Shown here in pieces: positions 46,294 through 55,641 of a stretch of DNA of 64,000 nucleotides (positions are counted from its first letter, which is position 1; each line of letters opens with the position of its first letter). The DNA comes from Deltaproteobacteria bacterium IMCC39524. GTDB lineage: Bacteria > Desulfobacterota > Desulfuromonadia > Desulfuromonadales > BM103. The stretch covers positions 496,001-560,000 of the forward strand of contig JARUHJ010000001.1 of assembly GCA_029667085.1 (NCBI GenBank). Reading direction: 5' to 3'. The translations under genes and the position numbers were made by a program. The notes under the pieces are model-generated. The model did not search any database and was not told the origin of the DNA. It saw only the letters and a program-made list of their open reading frames with translations.

Positions 46294-48588
46294 GTGACTG
46301 AATCTCCAAAAAAATCATCCAAGACCATTGAGCTACTGCTGTTATGGTTGACCGGCAAAGGGCGTAAATGGTCACTTTTTGGAGTCTTGGCAGCAACCCT
46401 GTTCTTCGCTTATTTTGCTCTCCAGGTTCCCATTGAGAGCAGTAATGTCTCAATGGTGTCACATACCAGGGAGTTAAAGGGGAATTATGACAGCTTTCGA
46501 AAGATTTTCGGCAATGATGAAGTGTTACTTCTCGCAATAACCCACCCCGACTTGCTAGAGCCTGAAAGTCTACAAACAATAAAACGGCTTACACAGGAGC
46601 TCACCCGAATTGGAGGTGTCACAAGAGTTTTAAGCCTGACAAATGCCGAGCAACTTGTCGCTGGAGATTTCGGAATTGAGCTTGTTCCACTTATTCCGGA
46701 ACAAGACGCCGGGAAGACATATCAAAACGCAATCACCAAGGCTCTTGAGCAGAATCCTGTCCTTGCGCAACTGCTGGTATCACAAGATCTAAAAACAAGC
46801 ATAATCATCATTGACCTGACCGGTGATATTGATCAGCAAGGACGCGGTCTTACAGCCATAGAGGCGTTGCTTTCATCGGGCTACAGCGATAAGAACTGGC
46901 ACCTGACCGGCATCCCTTTGCAAAAGCTGACCGTCTCCCGTCTGATCCAACGTGATCAACAGGTTGTTATTCCTTTTTCGACCCTGGTTCTCGGCTCACT
47001 TCTGCTGCTGGTCTTCAGACGTTTTTCAGGCCTGTTGCTACCACTTGCAGTCATGGCAATCAGTCTCTGCTGGACCGTCGGAATTTACACACTATGCGGG
47101 TTATCACTCAACACCATCACGGCCTTGCTGCCACCCGTCATTATGGTTCTGTCTGTCTCGACCACGGTGCATCTTTACAATGGCTGGTTGCAACTCGCAG
47201 GCAAATCAGGAAATCCGAAACCTTTGATCGTCGAAGAATTTCGCGAACTGTTTCACCCCTGCCTGTTTACCGCAATTACTACGGCACTTGGTCTTGTCTC
47301 CTTGACGGTCAGTTCTATTCCTGCCGTTAAACTTTTTGGTGCTTTTTCCGCCATGGGAGTGATGCTCTCTTTCTCAGTAAACATGCTCATGGTGCCGGCA
47401 TTGCTCAGCTATATGCCTTTGCCAAAGATAAGTCGCCGCTACGACACGGGAAGGCTGAGTGCGGTTCTACAAACGACGGCAAGGTTGACGGTTAAACACC
47501 CTCGCTTGGTCCTAACCTTGGCACTCTTGCTTGCCCTGGCTGGCTTAAGCGGACTAACCCATATCAATAACAACACTGACCTGATTCGCTTCGTCAAACC
47601 GACGGAGAGAATCTATCAAGATACGATGTTTATCGAGCGCGCTGTTGGAGGTGTGAACAGCCTCGAATTTATGCTGACGCGCAGAGACAGCAGTGCGCTG
47701 ACCCGTCTTGAGGACCTGACTTGCATTGATAACCTGCAGGACGCCATTAATGATTTGCAAAAGGTCGCTGGCAGTTACAGTCTATTGAGCGTTATCAAAC
47801 AGCTCAATCGTGCCGAAACCAATCAGGAGCAACTTAGTCTTCCCGACAACAACGAAAGTCTTCTCTATCTTTTTGATCTCCTCGAAACAAGCCCGAACCA
47901 GAAGCAGTTGCGTAAGTTGGTCAGCCCGGAGTTCACCACTCTGCGTATCAATGTGAGAATCAAGACTATCGGCAGCGCCGACACCGCCGGCCTGGTTTCG
48001 CAAATCGAACAGTTGGCGAAAAGAGAACTGGGAAACGATTACGAACTGCGGCCCACAGGAGACTTCTACCAGGTGGTTGTTGACTCAAATCGACTGGTCT
48101 CTAACGTTGTACGAAGCTTTTGCCTCTCTCTCAGTATGGTTTTGATGGCTATTTATATTCTATTTCGGTCCTTTAAACTGCTGGCCATGGCCCTCATCCC
48201 CAACCTGGTGCCGCTGGCGTGGACGGGAGGTCTGATGGGGTATTTGCATATTGATCTCAGCACTGGAACCGCCATGATAGCGGCCGTGGTTATCGGCTTA
48301 ACGGTGGATAGCACAATCCATTACCTGGCTCGTTTTCAAAGAGAGTATCAAGGTAATAGTAAAGAAGCGGTGACAATAACGACCACTGCAACGGGTCGAG
48401 CCCTTTCGATCTCTGCCCTGGTGTTGTTCCTGGGTTTTTCGGTGGGTGGTTTGAGCAGCTTTCTGCCAACCATCTATTTCTCCTTGTTGACGGGCGTTAC
48501 GATGCTGGGCGCACTTATTTGTGATCTGCTCGTACTCCCAGCCAGCCTGATCTTGTTCGGCACAAAAGAAGGGAGCACCTCAGAGTGA
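46294..48588 (+). CDS. RND/MMPL family exporter
   Basis: A 764-residue inner-membrane transporter with two blocks of membrane helices separated by large loops (residues about 30-215 and 450-620 outside), the RND plan. The second block contains the family motif AAVVIGLTVDSTIHYLARF, with the buried Asp that couples proton flow. MMPL-type RND proteins move lipids or hydrophobic molecules outward. The start is GTG 46294. It lies 15 bases from the monooxygenase and overlaps the next gene by four bases. Confidence 0.93.
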   Translation: MTESPKKSSKTIELLLLWLTGKGRKWSLFGVLAATLFFAYFALQVPIESSNVSMVSHTRELKGNYDSFRKIFGNDEVLLLAITHPDLLEPESLQTIKRLTQELTRIGGVTRVLSLTNAEQLVAGDFGIELVPLIPEQDAGKTYQNAITKALEQNPVLAQLLVSQDLKTSIIIIDLTGDIDQQGRGLTAIEALLSSGYSDKNWHLTGIPLQKLTVSRLIQRDQQVVIPFSTLVLGSLLLLVFRRFSGLLLPLAVMAISLCWTVGIYTLCGLSLNTITALLPPVIMVLSVSTTVHLYNGWLQLAGKSGNPKPLIVEEFRELFHPCLFTAITTALGLVSLTVSSIPAVKLFGAFSAMGVMLSFSVNMLMVPALLSYMPLPKISRRYDTGRLSAVLQTTARLTVKHPRLVLTLALLLALAGLSGLTHINNNTDLIRFVKPTERIYQDTMFIERAVGGVNSLEFMLTRRDSSALTRLEDLTCIDNLQDAINDLQKVAGSYSLLSVIKQLNRAETNQEQLSLPDNNESLLYLFDLLETSPNQKQLRKLVSPEFTTLRINVRIKTIGSADTAGLVSQIEQLAKRELGNDYELRPTGDFYQVVVDSNRLVSNVVRSFCLSLSMVLMAIYILFRSFKLLAMALIPNLVPLAWTGGLMGYLHIDLSTGTAMIAAVVIGLTVDSTIHYLARFQREYQGNSKEAVTITTTATGRALSISALVLFLGFSVGGLSSFLPTIYFSLLTGVTMLGALICDLLVLPASLILFGTKEGSTSE

Positions 48589-49172
48589 TAAGAACCATTG
48601 CCGTCTGTTTGTTTTGTCTTCTTGTTCCTACATTTCCTTCTTTTGTTCAGGCAAGCGCAGACTCCGTAATCTGGCGGGCGTCGATTCCTGCGGAGCCACC
48701 CCACCAGGGGGAAGTTCGCTTGATCCGTCGCGATGCTGCGCTGGTTATGCAAACCATTCTCAACAGTAAAGTACTCAAACACGTGATCGCTGCGATTCAG
48801 AAAAAAGAATTCAGGGCCTGGCCGGAAGACCGGGAGGGTTGGGTCGATTCACGCCGTTACTCGGATGAGCTTTATCGGGCCTATGAAGCTGTTCGGAGAG
48901 ACGCTAAGGACAGAGAAGACAAGGGTGACAGGCATCTCAGACTCATGATTGAATTCGTTCTTGAGGAACGACACAACTTTGTCACATTTTATGCGCCGAC
49001 TCTCACTAAAAGGGGTGAACAATATTCTGTTCAGGAGAAGAAATTGCTTAAAAAGCTGAACACATCAAGGAACTACCTCTACAACAATCTAGAGGAAATA
49101 GCCCGGGACAGTTTTCAGATCGATGAAAAGGAAGCTTTGAAATTGATGCAGCCAATACCGGGAGGACTTTGA
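48585..49172 (+). CDS. Exported hypothetical protein in the PKS cluster
   Basis: A 195-residue protein with a Sec signal (cleavage after VQA, residue 23) and a helical, charged mature domain (KDREDKGDRHLRLMIEFVLEE). The start is GTG 48585, overlapping the exporter stop (GTGA). Its stop overlaps the next start (TGATG). It has no recognisable domain. Its strict coupling in the cluster suggests a periplasmic partner of the exporter, which is inference only. Confidence 0.72.
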   Translation: MIRTIAVCLFCLLVPTFPSFVQASADSVIWRASIPAEPPHQGEVRLIRRDAALVMQTILNSKVLKHVIAAIQKKEFRAWPEDREGWVDSRRYSDELYRAYEAVRRDAKDREDKGDRHLRLMIEFVLEERHNFVTFYAPTLTKRGEQYSVQEKKLLKKLNTSRNYLYNNLEEIARDSFQIDEKEALKLMQPIPGGL

Positions 49173-49912
49173 TGCGAAACTGGCGAGGTGTCCTTGGTAT
49201 CGAAAAACAGATAGACAGTCCGGACAAAAAAAGATCCTTTAATGAGCTCCATTTCAGTGCAGCATCCAGTCGCTATGACATTGCGACCAGGGCCATGTCT
49301 CTTGGCCGTGATCAGGCGTGGAAAAGACATTTGGTAGCGGCCCTTCCCGCGGTTGTCGCTCCGGTCTGTGTTGACCTTGCCTCAGGAACCGGAGATGTTG
49401 CCTTTCTTCTGGCCGACCGATTCCCTGATAGCAAAATCACAGGCATCGACCTGACAGAAGAGATGGTGACCCGGGCTCAAAAGCACAACCCTTTCGATAA
49501 CGTATCTTTTACCTGCCGGGATATGGCAGAAACCGGCCTCGACAATGCCAGCATTGATATCGTCACTGGCAGTTACGCGCTACGCAATGCGCCGGACCTT
49601 GGAGAAGGTTTGCAGGAGGTCAATCGGATTTTGAAAACAGGAGGGTGTGCTGCATTTCTCGATTTCTCTAAATCGGCTCACCCCGTAAGTCAAGTCAGCC
49701 AATACTGGCTACTCAAGTGCTGGTGCGGACTATGGGGCACTTTACTGCACGCGAACCCGACAATACACGCCTATATCGCCGATAGTCTTAAGCAGTTTCC
49801 AACCCGCGACGATTACTGTCTGCTCGTCAAAAAATCAGGCTTTGAGATTATCTCATCCAGACTGTTTTACTTCGGAATGCTCGAACTTCTTGTGATTCGG
49901 AAGGTGTCTTAA
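49172..49912 (+). CDS. UbiE/MenG-like C-methyltransferase
   Basis: A 246-residue SAM-dependent methyltransferase related to UbiE/MenG (demethylmenaquinone methyltransferase): motif I CVDLASGTGDVAFLL, then GIDLTEEMV, and GSYALRNAPDLGEGL which matches the typical G-x-x-L-R-N of UbiE. GGAGG lies 6 bases before ATG 49172. In a phenolic-lipid or quinone pathway it would methylate the ring. It is the last gene of the cluster and is convergent with the ferritin-like gene at 49948. Confidence 0.92.
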   Translation: MRNWRGVLGIEKQIDSPDKKRSFNELHFSAASSRYDIATRAMSLGRDQAWKRHLVAALPAVVAPVCVDLASGTGDVAFLLADRFPDSKITGIDLTEEMVTRAQKHNPFDNVSFTCRDMAETGLDNASIDIVTGSYALRNAPDLGEGLQEVNRILKTGGCAAFLDFSKSAHPVSQVSQYWLLKCWCGLWGTLLHANPTIHAYIADSLKQFPTRDDYCLLVKKSGFEIISSRLFYFGMLELLVIRKVS

Positions 49913-49947
49913 GACCCTGTGTCGTCTCAGTCAAGCGACTCCTGCAA

Positions 49948-50463
49948 TCAGCCGTCAGTCTCTCGACCAAACTGCCTGAACTCACCCAGGTTACTGAATT
50001 CACCCCACTCCAGACTTTGATTTGGAGCATTGACAAAGCTATAGACATTTTCGAGGATGTTGAAATGCGCATGCTCCTCTTCAGCGATCTGTAGCAACAA
50101 GGCCTTCACCTCCGGGTTGGTCTCTTTTTCGGCGATCTCCTCATAGAAACGGAAACTGTTGGCTTCGAGCTTCATTGCGTGTTGATAAGCCTTGAGAGAA
50201 TCAGCAATGTTTTTTAACCCTTCAGAGCCTCCGGGAAGCTGCTTGAACAGGTTCTTTGACGTTTCAAGGGTTTCGGATGCAGGCATTTTGCCGACTGTCT
50301 CCCCGGCAACAAGGTCCTTGAAGACCTTGGCGTGCTTGAGTTCATCAGCAGCCAGGGAAGTGAAAATAGTTTTCAGGCCAGGTAGCGTCGAAGAGTCAGC
50401 GAGGTCTTTGTAATATTCAAAGCCATCATTTTCCATCTCGATTGCAAAATCTAATACGTTCAT
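49948..50463 (-). CDS. Ferritin-like domain protein (rubrerythrin-type)
   Basis: A 171-residue protein with two related helical hairpins, each with E-xxx-E/EH pairs (EMENDGFEYYKDLA, LAADELKHAKVF; MKLEANSFRFYEEIA, IAEEEHAHFNIL). These are the diiron ligands of a four-helix bundle. There is no rubredoxin domain. Members act in peroxide reduction or iron handling. GGGAGG precedes the ATG. It is monocistronic and convergent with the PKS cluster. Confidence 0.9.
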   Translation of the reverse strand: MNVLDFAIEMENDGFEYYKDLADSSTLPGLKTIFTSLAADELKHAKVFKDLVAGETVGKMPASETLETSKNLFKQLPGGSEGLKNIADSLKAYQHAMKLEANSFRFYEEIAEKETNPEVKALLLQIAEEEHAHFNILENVYSFVNAPNQSLEWGEFSNLGEFRQFGRETDG

Positions 50464-50658
50464 GAAGCCTCCCGAAAGATTTGTTTTACCGTTTTAACTT
50501 TAGTTGAGGCAGAACAGCTGTCAAGTGAGGACAGACACCCAGATTTTTTAACCCGGTTATGCATATAAATATTACGAAGACGCGGGGATAATCAATAAAT
50601 AACCAGATAAAGTTCCCAGGAATTATCTAAACGAACTAAAACCGTTGACGGCGTGGTG

Positions 50659-51879
50659 TCATGCTTCTTTTTGAGGCGTGACTTTCTTCATCAGGAGAAG
50701 AAAATTATCAACCAGGAGAGGATGCAACTGTGTCCCCTTCAATTGTTCAATATTGTAAAGAACAACCTCCAACTCGAGGGGGGCCCGGTACGGCCTTTTG
50801 GTTCTTAACGAATCATAGACGTCAGAAATACTGGTGAGTTGGCTGCAAAGGTTCTGCTGCCATTCATTCTTGACGAGGGGGTAGCCACTAAGGTCAAAAC
50901 GTAAATGATGTTCGTAAGCATTAAGGACTGCCATACGAGGAACACCCGGACTATCAAGCAAGTACTCAGCACCACGTACAGGGTGAGTCTGCATCAAGGC
51001 CCATTCTTTGTCATCGAGTTTGCCAGGCTTGTTGAGGACCTCTTCAGGGATAAAAAGCTTGCCAACATCGTGCAGCATGGCCGACAAACCGATATCATGG
51101 AGTAATTGTCCTTCGATGCCAAGAGCTGTTGCCTGGGCCAGGTTCAGCAGGCAAACATTAAGGGAATGTGTAAAGGTGTATTCATCCATATTGCGGAGAG
51201 GCACAAGGGTCAGCAAAGGATCGGCGAAGCCTGCAAACACGTCGATGAATCCGGAGACGATTTCAGAGAGGCCTACCACCTGAAGACGGCGATTGTTCTT
51301 CACCGCCTCGTAAACCTCCATAACGCGAGACAGCTCCTCGCTGCTGATGTTCTCCAGGATCTGCGCAGATTCAATCAGGACGTTATTGTCAACGCCCCTC
51401 TTAAATAGTTCGGGTTCAGCTTGCTCCCCCTCGGGTACAGTTGTCAGGGCCTCCTGACCGGCCCCGGCAACACCACGAGCAGAACGATGACGAACTTCAA
51501 TCTGGCCAAGACGGATATTTTCGCTGCTGTGAGTGACCTTTCCTGAACCGCCCAAACTACTCAGGAGTGCGTGCAGTTCATCAAACGTCACATTTCGTGA
51601 AAACTTTATGTGCCCGATACCGCTCATTTTGATCAAACGAGCAAAACGTTCGATATACATCGACCTCTCAAGAGGATGTTCATCGACAGCAAGATGTTCG
51701 TCGACCCGGATCAGGGAAAGGTTCTCCTGTCCGTCAATTGCATCCAGAAGAGAGGAATGAGCCATCCGACAAAGTTTTTTGACCTGCTTATGCTCTGCGG
51801 AATAGAGTTTTGAAGTGGAAATCGCCGTGGTCAAATGCCGCAGGCAATGGTCGACAGCGTTCAAGCGGTTCAGGTCCAT
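50659..51879 (-). CDS. HD-GYP domain protein (cyclic-di-GMP phosphodiesterase type)
   Basis: A 406-residue protein. The C-terminal half is an HD-GYP domain: AMLHDVGKLFIPEEVLNKPG with the HD pair, the YEHH motif and the SGYP element, all complete, so it could hydrolyse cyclic-di-GMP. The first 150 residues carry a separate domain that resembles the N-terminus of the HEAT protein encoded just upstream. ATG 51879 has AAGGAAG nearby and overlaps the upstream gene by 10 bases, so they are translationally coupled. Confidence 0.9.
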   Translation of the reverse strand: MDLNRLNAVDHCLRHLTTAISTSKLYSAEHKQVKKLCRMAHSSLLDAIDGQENLSLIRVDEHLAVDEHPLERSMYIERFARLIKMSGIGHIKFSRNVTFDELHALLSSLGGSGKVTHSSENIRLGQIEVRHRSARGVAGAGQEALTTVPEGEQAEPELFKRGVDNNVLIESAQILENISSEELSRVMEVYEAVKNNRRLQVVGLSEIVSGFIDVFAGFADPLLTLVPLRNMDEYTFTHSLNVCLLNLAQATALGIEGQLLHDIGLSAMLHDVGKLFIPEEVLNKPGKLDDKEWALMQTHPVRGAEYLLDSPGVPRMAVLNAYEHHLRFDLSGYPLVKNEWQQNLCSQLTSISDVYDSLRTKRPYRAPLELEVVLYNIEQLKGTQLHPLLVDNFLLLMKKVTPQKEA

Positions 51880-54086
51880 GGCAACTTCCTTCTTTTTTGC
51901 AGACAAACCTGTCCGGCGGCACGGGCAAGTTCACCGGAAGCCTTACGATAAACCTCTTCGGCCAGGTCGACCGCATCTGGAGAATCGTAGCGGCCCAGGG
52001 TTTTAACAGCCTCAATCTTAAGGCTGTTGCTCTGAAAACTCTGCAACAGACTGCGGCTGTGAAGAAACTGCCTTAACCCGGGCAAAGCTTCAGGGAGAGC
52101 CATTTCGGCAAGAGCTTTGAGGGCGGTACTTTTAACATTCTCATCGGTTTCATTAAGCAGCTTACGATTTAAAACTCCGGACAGCTTAGCGGCCACTTCA
52201 GGGCTTCTGCTATTGGCGGCCAGTCTTGCGGCTTGAAGAAGGACACCGGGATCTTTACTGTCAAGTTCTTTGACCAGATATCGGTCGGCACGCGGGTCGT
52301 TGAAATGAATAAACGTGCGCATAACCTCAAACTGGACCGTTGGATTTGCATAACCGACCAATCTTCCCAAGGCTTTCAGTACGCTTGGGTCTCCCATCCC
52401 CCGTAGCAAGACAACCAGGTTGCGGACAAAGAACCAACGACGATCATGCAGTCTGGCCTCAATCTGCTCACGCGCATCAATACCAACAGCATGCAGGCAC
52501 TCCATAAAAAGGCGCCTTTTTGACATGCTGCCCTCCTGAACAAGGAGCTCTAGCAGCGGGTCGACAAAGGGCTTTTTGACTCTCTTAATGAGACTTTTTA
52601 TTGAGCCGTATTTTGCTTTTCCCCAGGTATCGAAGCTGTCAAGAACATGCTCGACAAACTCTTCTCTGGAGAAGATATGCAACGCTGACTTTTCAGGTGT
52701 TTCCAGCCATTTCTCAACCTGACGAGCATGACGTGACAAATGGTCATGAACACTGATGAGAGCAACAAAGTCACCGGTTTCCAGGAAATAGAAGATCAAC
52801 TCTTCCATGTTGCGACTGATCGCGTTAACGGTCACTTTATTAACACCGCGATCAAGGAGATCGAACATAACATTGCAAAGGTGTCTCTCAACGGCATGTC
52901 CATCCAGCGTTTCAACCAACGCATCAACCTGTTTACGGTCCAGCCCTGGCAAAGTCTCTGCCGCGGCTAGAACGGCCAGGGCATCCTGATAGTCATCAGG
53001 CACAAATTTATCAGCTTGATCAGCACTGAATAACTGACCAAGGAGGACTGTCGTCTCCTCGGAAGAACGCTCCCTTTTTCCTGCGACACGTCCCCCGCCC
53101 CTTTCGCCTCCACCATGTTGGCCCAGCTTGCCAAGGACATCCATAAGTGCCTGGGGGATTTCGAGCTGTTCATTATCGACCTGCTCCATGGCTTCAAGAA
53201 TCTGAGCCTGAGGTAAATGGCTAAGAACCTCTCCGGCCATCTCTTGTCGCCCTGAGCATGATTTCAGGGTGCTGTTCAGAAAGCGGCGGCGCAGGTCAGG
53301 CTTAAGGTTTCCGACCAAATCACCAAGACGACGAAGAGTCTCCTGACTCGCCTGACTTTGAAGTTTGTCGCGGTCTGTCTCTTTAAGAAAAGAGGTAATG
53401 GCTTCTTCATAATTCCGAATCAGACCTTGCCCCTCTACGCCATCTTCCCGATTCATGATTTCAGCGAGTAACTCAGGGTCAAGTTGTGCGTCTGGAGCCA
53501 GTTTTTCTCCATTAGGGTCAAGTGTGCCGGCAACCAGACCACCAACGAAAGATTTCCATAGGACGGCGCTTTCGTCTTCAATTAATTTTGATTTCGGGGC
53601 ATGCACCTGGCTGACTTCAGTCGCGTAAAAAGCTCCAAAATCAACACCTTGCGCTGAAAGCCCTTTAATGTCGGAGAGGGTCAGGACGCGATGCAGGCCG
53701 CCACGATCGGCCAGGTCTTCTGGTTTGTAACGCAGGAGTTCAAAGAACTTGCAGATTTCAGCGGCAGTAACATCTTTATTGATCGTCAATGAAGCTACTT
53801 TTGCATCAAAAAGGTTTTTGGCAAAATCACGATAAATAGGGTTCGTGTTGTCCAGCGCCTGGTTGCCGACAAGGAGAGTGTCGCGGGCAACCCCGATCGT
53901 AATGTGCTGGCGGAACTCAAACATCTTAGGCAACAAATCGAGCAATTTCTCCGCGGCCGCATTGATCACCGGATGACCTGGAGGATATGAGAGAATCTGA
54001 CGACGTGCGATGTTGAGTGCATAAATAAACTCAGACAACACCCTGGTATCCAGATTCAAATCGTTTTTTTCTTTATGACCAGCCAA
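51870..54086 (-). CDS. HEAT-repeat scaffold protein
   Basis: A 738-residue cytoplasmic protein. Residues 1-140 are an N-terminal domain (YALNIARRQILSYPPGHPVINAAAEKLL) with some resemblance to the start of the partner HD-GYP protein. The last 250 residues contain repeated helix pairs with the HEAT pattern (RRWFFVRNLVVLLRGMGD; PTVQFEVMRTFIHFNDPRADRYLV; ENVKSTALKALAEMALPEALP). Repeats of this kind form a curved protein-binding surface. It should work with the HD-GYP protein downstream. Confidence 0.85.
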   Translation of the reverse strand: MAGHKEKNDLNLDTRVLSEFIYALNIARRQILSYPPGHPVINAAAEKLLDLLPKMFEFRQHITIGVARDTLLVGNQALDNTNPIYRDFAKNLFDAKVASLTINKDVTAAEICKFFELLRYKPEDLADRGGLHRVLTLSDIKGLSAQGVDFGAFYATEVSQVHAPKSKLIEDESAVLWKSFVGGLVAGTLDPNGEKLAPDAQLDPELLAEIMNREDGVEGQGLIRNYEEAITSFLKETDRDKLQSQASQETLRRLGDLVGNLKPDLRRRFLNSTLKSCSGRQEMAGEVLSHLPQAQILEAMEQVDNEQLEIPQALMDVLGKLGQHGGGERGGGRVAGKRERSSEETTVLLGQLFSADQADKFVPDDYQDALAVLAAAETLPGLDRKQVDALVETLDGHAVERHLCNVMFDLLDRGVNKVTVNAISRNMEELIFYFLETGDFVALISVHDHLSRHARQVEKWLETPEKSALHIFSREEFVEHVLDSFDTWGKAKYGSIKSLIKRVKKPFVDPLLELLVQEGSMSKRRLFMECLHAVGIDAREQIEARLHDRRWFFVRNLVVLLRGMGDPSVLKALGRLVGYANPTVQFEVMRTFIHFNDPRADRYLVKELDSKDPGVLLQAARLAANSRSPEVAAKLSGVLNRKLLNETDENVKSTALKALAEMALPEALPGLRQFLHSRSLLQSFQSNSLKIEAVKTLGRYDSPDAVDLAEEVYRKASGELARAAGQVCLQKRRKLPWT

Positions 54087-54267
54087 GAGCGACCCTTTAG
54101 ATGCGAAGAAAAACCTGTGTCATTGCTAAACGAGTGCCTTGTACAAAAAGCCAACCGCCGCCGAGAAAACGTCTTTCACAACTAAAAAACGCCGACCGAT
54201 ATCACACCGGTTCAGGCGATTAGAATACTAATAGAAACTGTGTGTTCACTTATAGGGATCCTCAAAA

Positions 54268-54318
54268 AAACAAAAAGGAGCATCGCGCATAAAGCGCAAT
54301 CCCTCCTTTTGTTTCAGC
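54268..54318. repeat. Inverted repeat in a divergent promoter region
   Basis: ACAAAAAGGAG and CTCCTTTTGT pair as an outer stem, and GCGC/GCGC pairs inside; A runs flank one side and T runs the other, so it has the form of a bidirectional terminator. It lies between two divergent genes, where no gene ends. It might end a short RNA or be an operator. Confidence 0.5.
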
Positions 54319-54442
54319 ACCAATAGCGAACAATTGTCCGCAACATTAAATCACAGATTTTCAAAATACCTTTAAGGGCCGAGCTAGTCAAGAAAGGTAG
54401 AGACTACGTGCGTAGTTAGGGGGTGTCTATTTTTAGATTTTA

Positions 54443-54471
54443 TTGACATGCGGCAAGCCACATTGTAATAA
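54443..54471 (+). promoter_or_regulatory. Consensus-like promoter of the rubrerythrin gene
   Basis: TTGACA at 54443 and TAATAA at 54466 are separated by exactly 17 bases and lie about 50 bases before the start codon at 54522. Confidence 0.7.
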
Positions 54472-54521
54472 CTTCTCAACCGTCATTGACCCAAATCACA
54501 AGCAACCAGAAGGTATTAACC

Positions 54522-55040
54522 ATGAATGAGTACAAGCTCTACAAATGCCAGATCTGCGGCGACCCTTACCTGGGTGACGACGCGCCCATCAACTGTCCTT
54601 ACTGTGGCGCAAAAAAACATTATTTTGTCGATGCACATGACTATGTCAACAAGTTCGAGCAGGAGAACAACTTCAGCCGTGAGGAACAAGACAACTTCAA
54701 CGCTGCCCTGGACATTGAGATTGGTAATGCCAGCTTTTATAAGGCCGCGGCTGAAAGCTCAACGGAAGATATCCACAAGTGGCTCTTTAAGGCACTTATG
54801 AAGGTTGAATCAGAACACGCCAGCATTTTCTCCAAGCACCTCAAAACCACCAAACCTGCACTCTTTGACGTTGAAGCAAGCACTGACGGCGAGGTCAATC
54901 TTCAGGAGAGCCATCGTCGGGAACAGATCGCGATTGAATCGTACCGAAAGTTTGCTGAAGCTGCGACTTCACCACGCGCCAGAGAAGTGTTTTCAGCCCT
55001 GGTGGAGATTGAGAACGATCACCTGGGCCTGGAAGACTGA
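54522..55040 (+). CDS. Rubrerythrin-like protein with rubredoxin-type N-terminus
   Basis: A 172-residue protein: a four-Cys rubredoxin-like knuckle at the N-terminus (CQICGDPYLGDDAPINCPYC) followed by a ferritin-like four-helix bundle with E-xxx-EH pairs (DIEIGNASFYKAAAES; EHASIF; EIENDHLGLE). Such proteins reduce hydrogen peroxide in anaerobes. ATG 54522 was chosen over the longer frame because AGAAGG lies about 10 bases before it. The promoter at 54443 is nearly consensus. Confidence 0.92.
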   Translation: MNEYKLYKCQICGDPYLGDDAPINCPYCGAKKHYFVDAHDYVNKFEQENNFSREEQDNFNAALDIEIGNASFYKAAAESSTEDIHKWLFKALMKVESEHASIFSKHLKTTKPALFDVEASTDGEVNLQESHRREQIAIESYRKFAEAATSPRAREVFSALVEIENDHLGLED

Positions 55041-55179
55041 TTTACGATTGGTGATATGGTTAAGATGAAGACAGAACGAGTCGTAATCTTAGATGGTTAA
55101 GGCTCTCTTTTAAAGTGCATTCCGAGGTTTAAGGTCGTCGTTTTGTTAACGGTTGTTCGCTGTTCTCCAGGAGCTATAG

Positions 55180-55623
55180 ATGCAAATTTGGGTCGACGCT
55201 GACGCCTGCCCCAGGGTCATTAAAGATATTCTCTACAGGGCTGCTGACAGGAAAAAAGTACAGCTGACCCTGGTCGCCAATCAGCCCTTGCAAACCCCGG
55301 CCTCAGCCTTTATCGGGTCAATGGTTGTGGGCTCCGGGTTTGATGTGGCAGATGACAAGATTGTGGAGCTGATGCAGGCCGGGGACCTGGTGATTACTGC
55401 CGACATTCCACTGGCCGCGGCAGCAATTGAGAAAAACGGCCATGCACTGAATCCACGCGGAGAGTTCTACACGGAAGACAATATCAAAGAAAGGCTTGCG
55501 GTACGTAACATGCTTGACGAGCTCCGTGGCTGCGGCGTTGAAACCGCCGGCCCGGCGACCTTCAATGCATGTGACAAGCAGGCGTTTGCTAACCAACTTG
55601 ACCGGTTTTTGGCGAAACATTGA
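55180..55623 (+). CDS. YaiI/YqxD family protein (DUF188)
   Basis: A 147-residue protein of the UPF0178/DUF188 family, related to PIN-like nucleases. It begins with [18 protein letters not shown], the typical opening with conserved acidic residues, and has [12 protein letters not shown] and [10 protein letters not shown]. The reaction is not established. GGAG lies about 10 bases before the ATG. It follows the rubrerythrin gene by about 140 bases; a repeat lies after it. Confidence 0.93.
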   Translation: MQIWVDADACPRVIKDILYRAADRKKVQLTLVANQPLQTPASAFIGSMVVGSGFDVADDKIVELMQAGDLVITADIPLAAAAIEKNGHALNPRGEFYTEDNIKERLAVRNMLDELRGCGVETAGPATFNACDKQAFANQLDRFLAKH

Positions 55624-55641
55624 CGGAAGGTGACTGATGTC

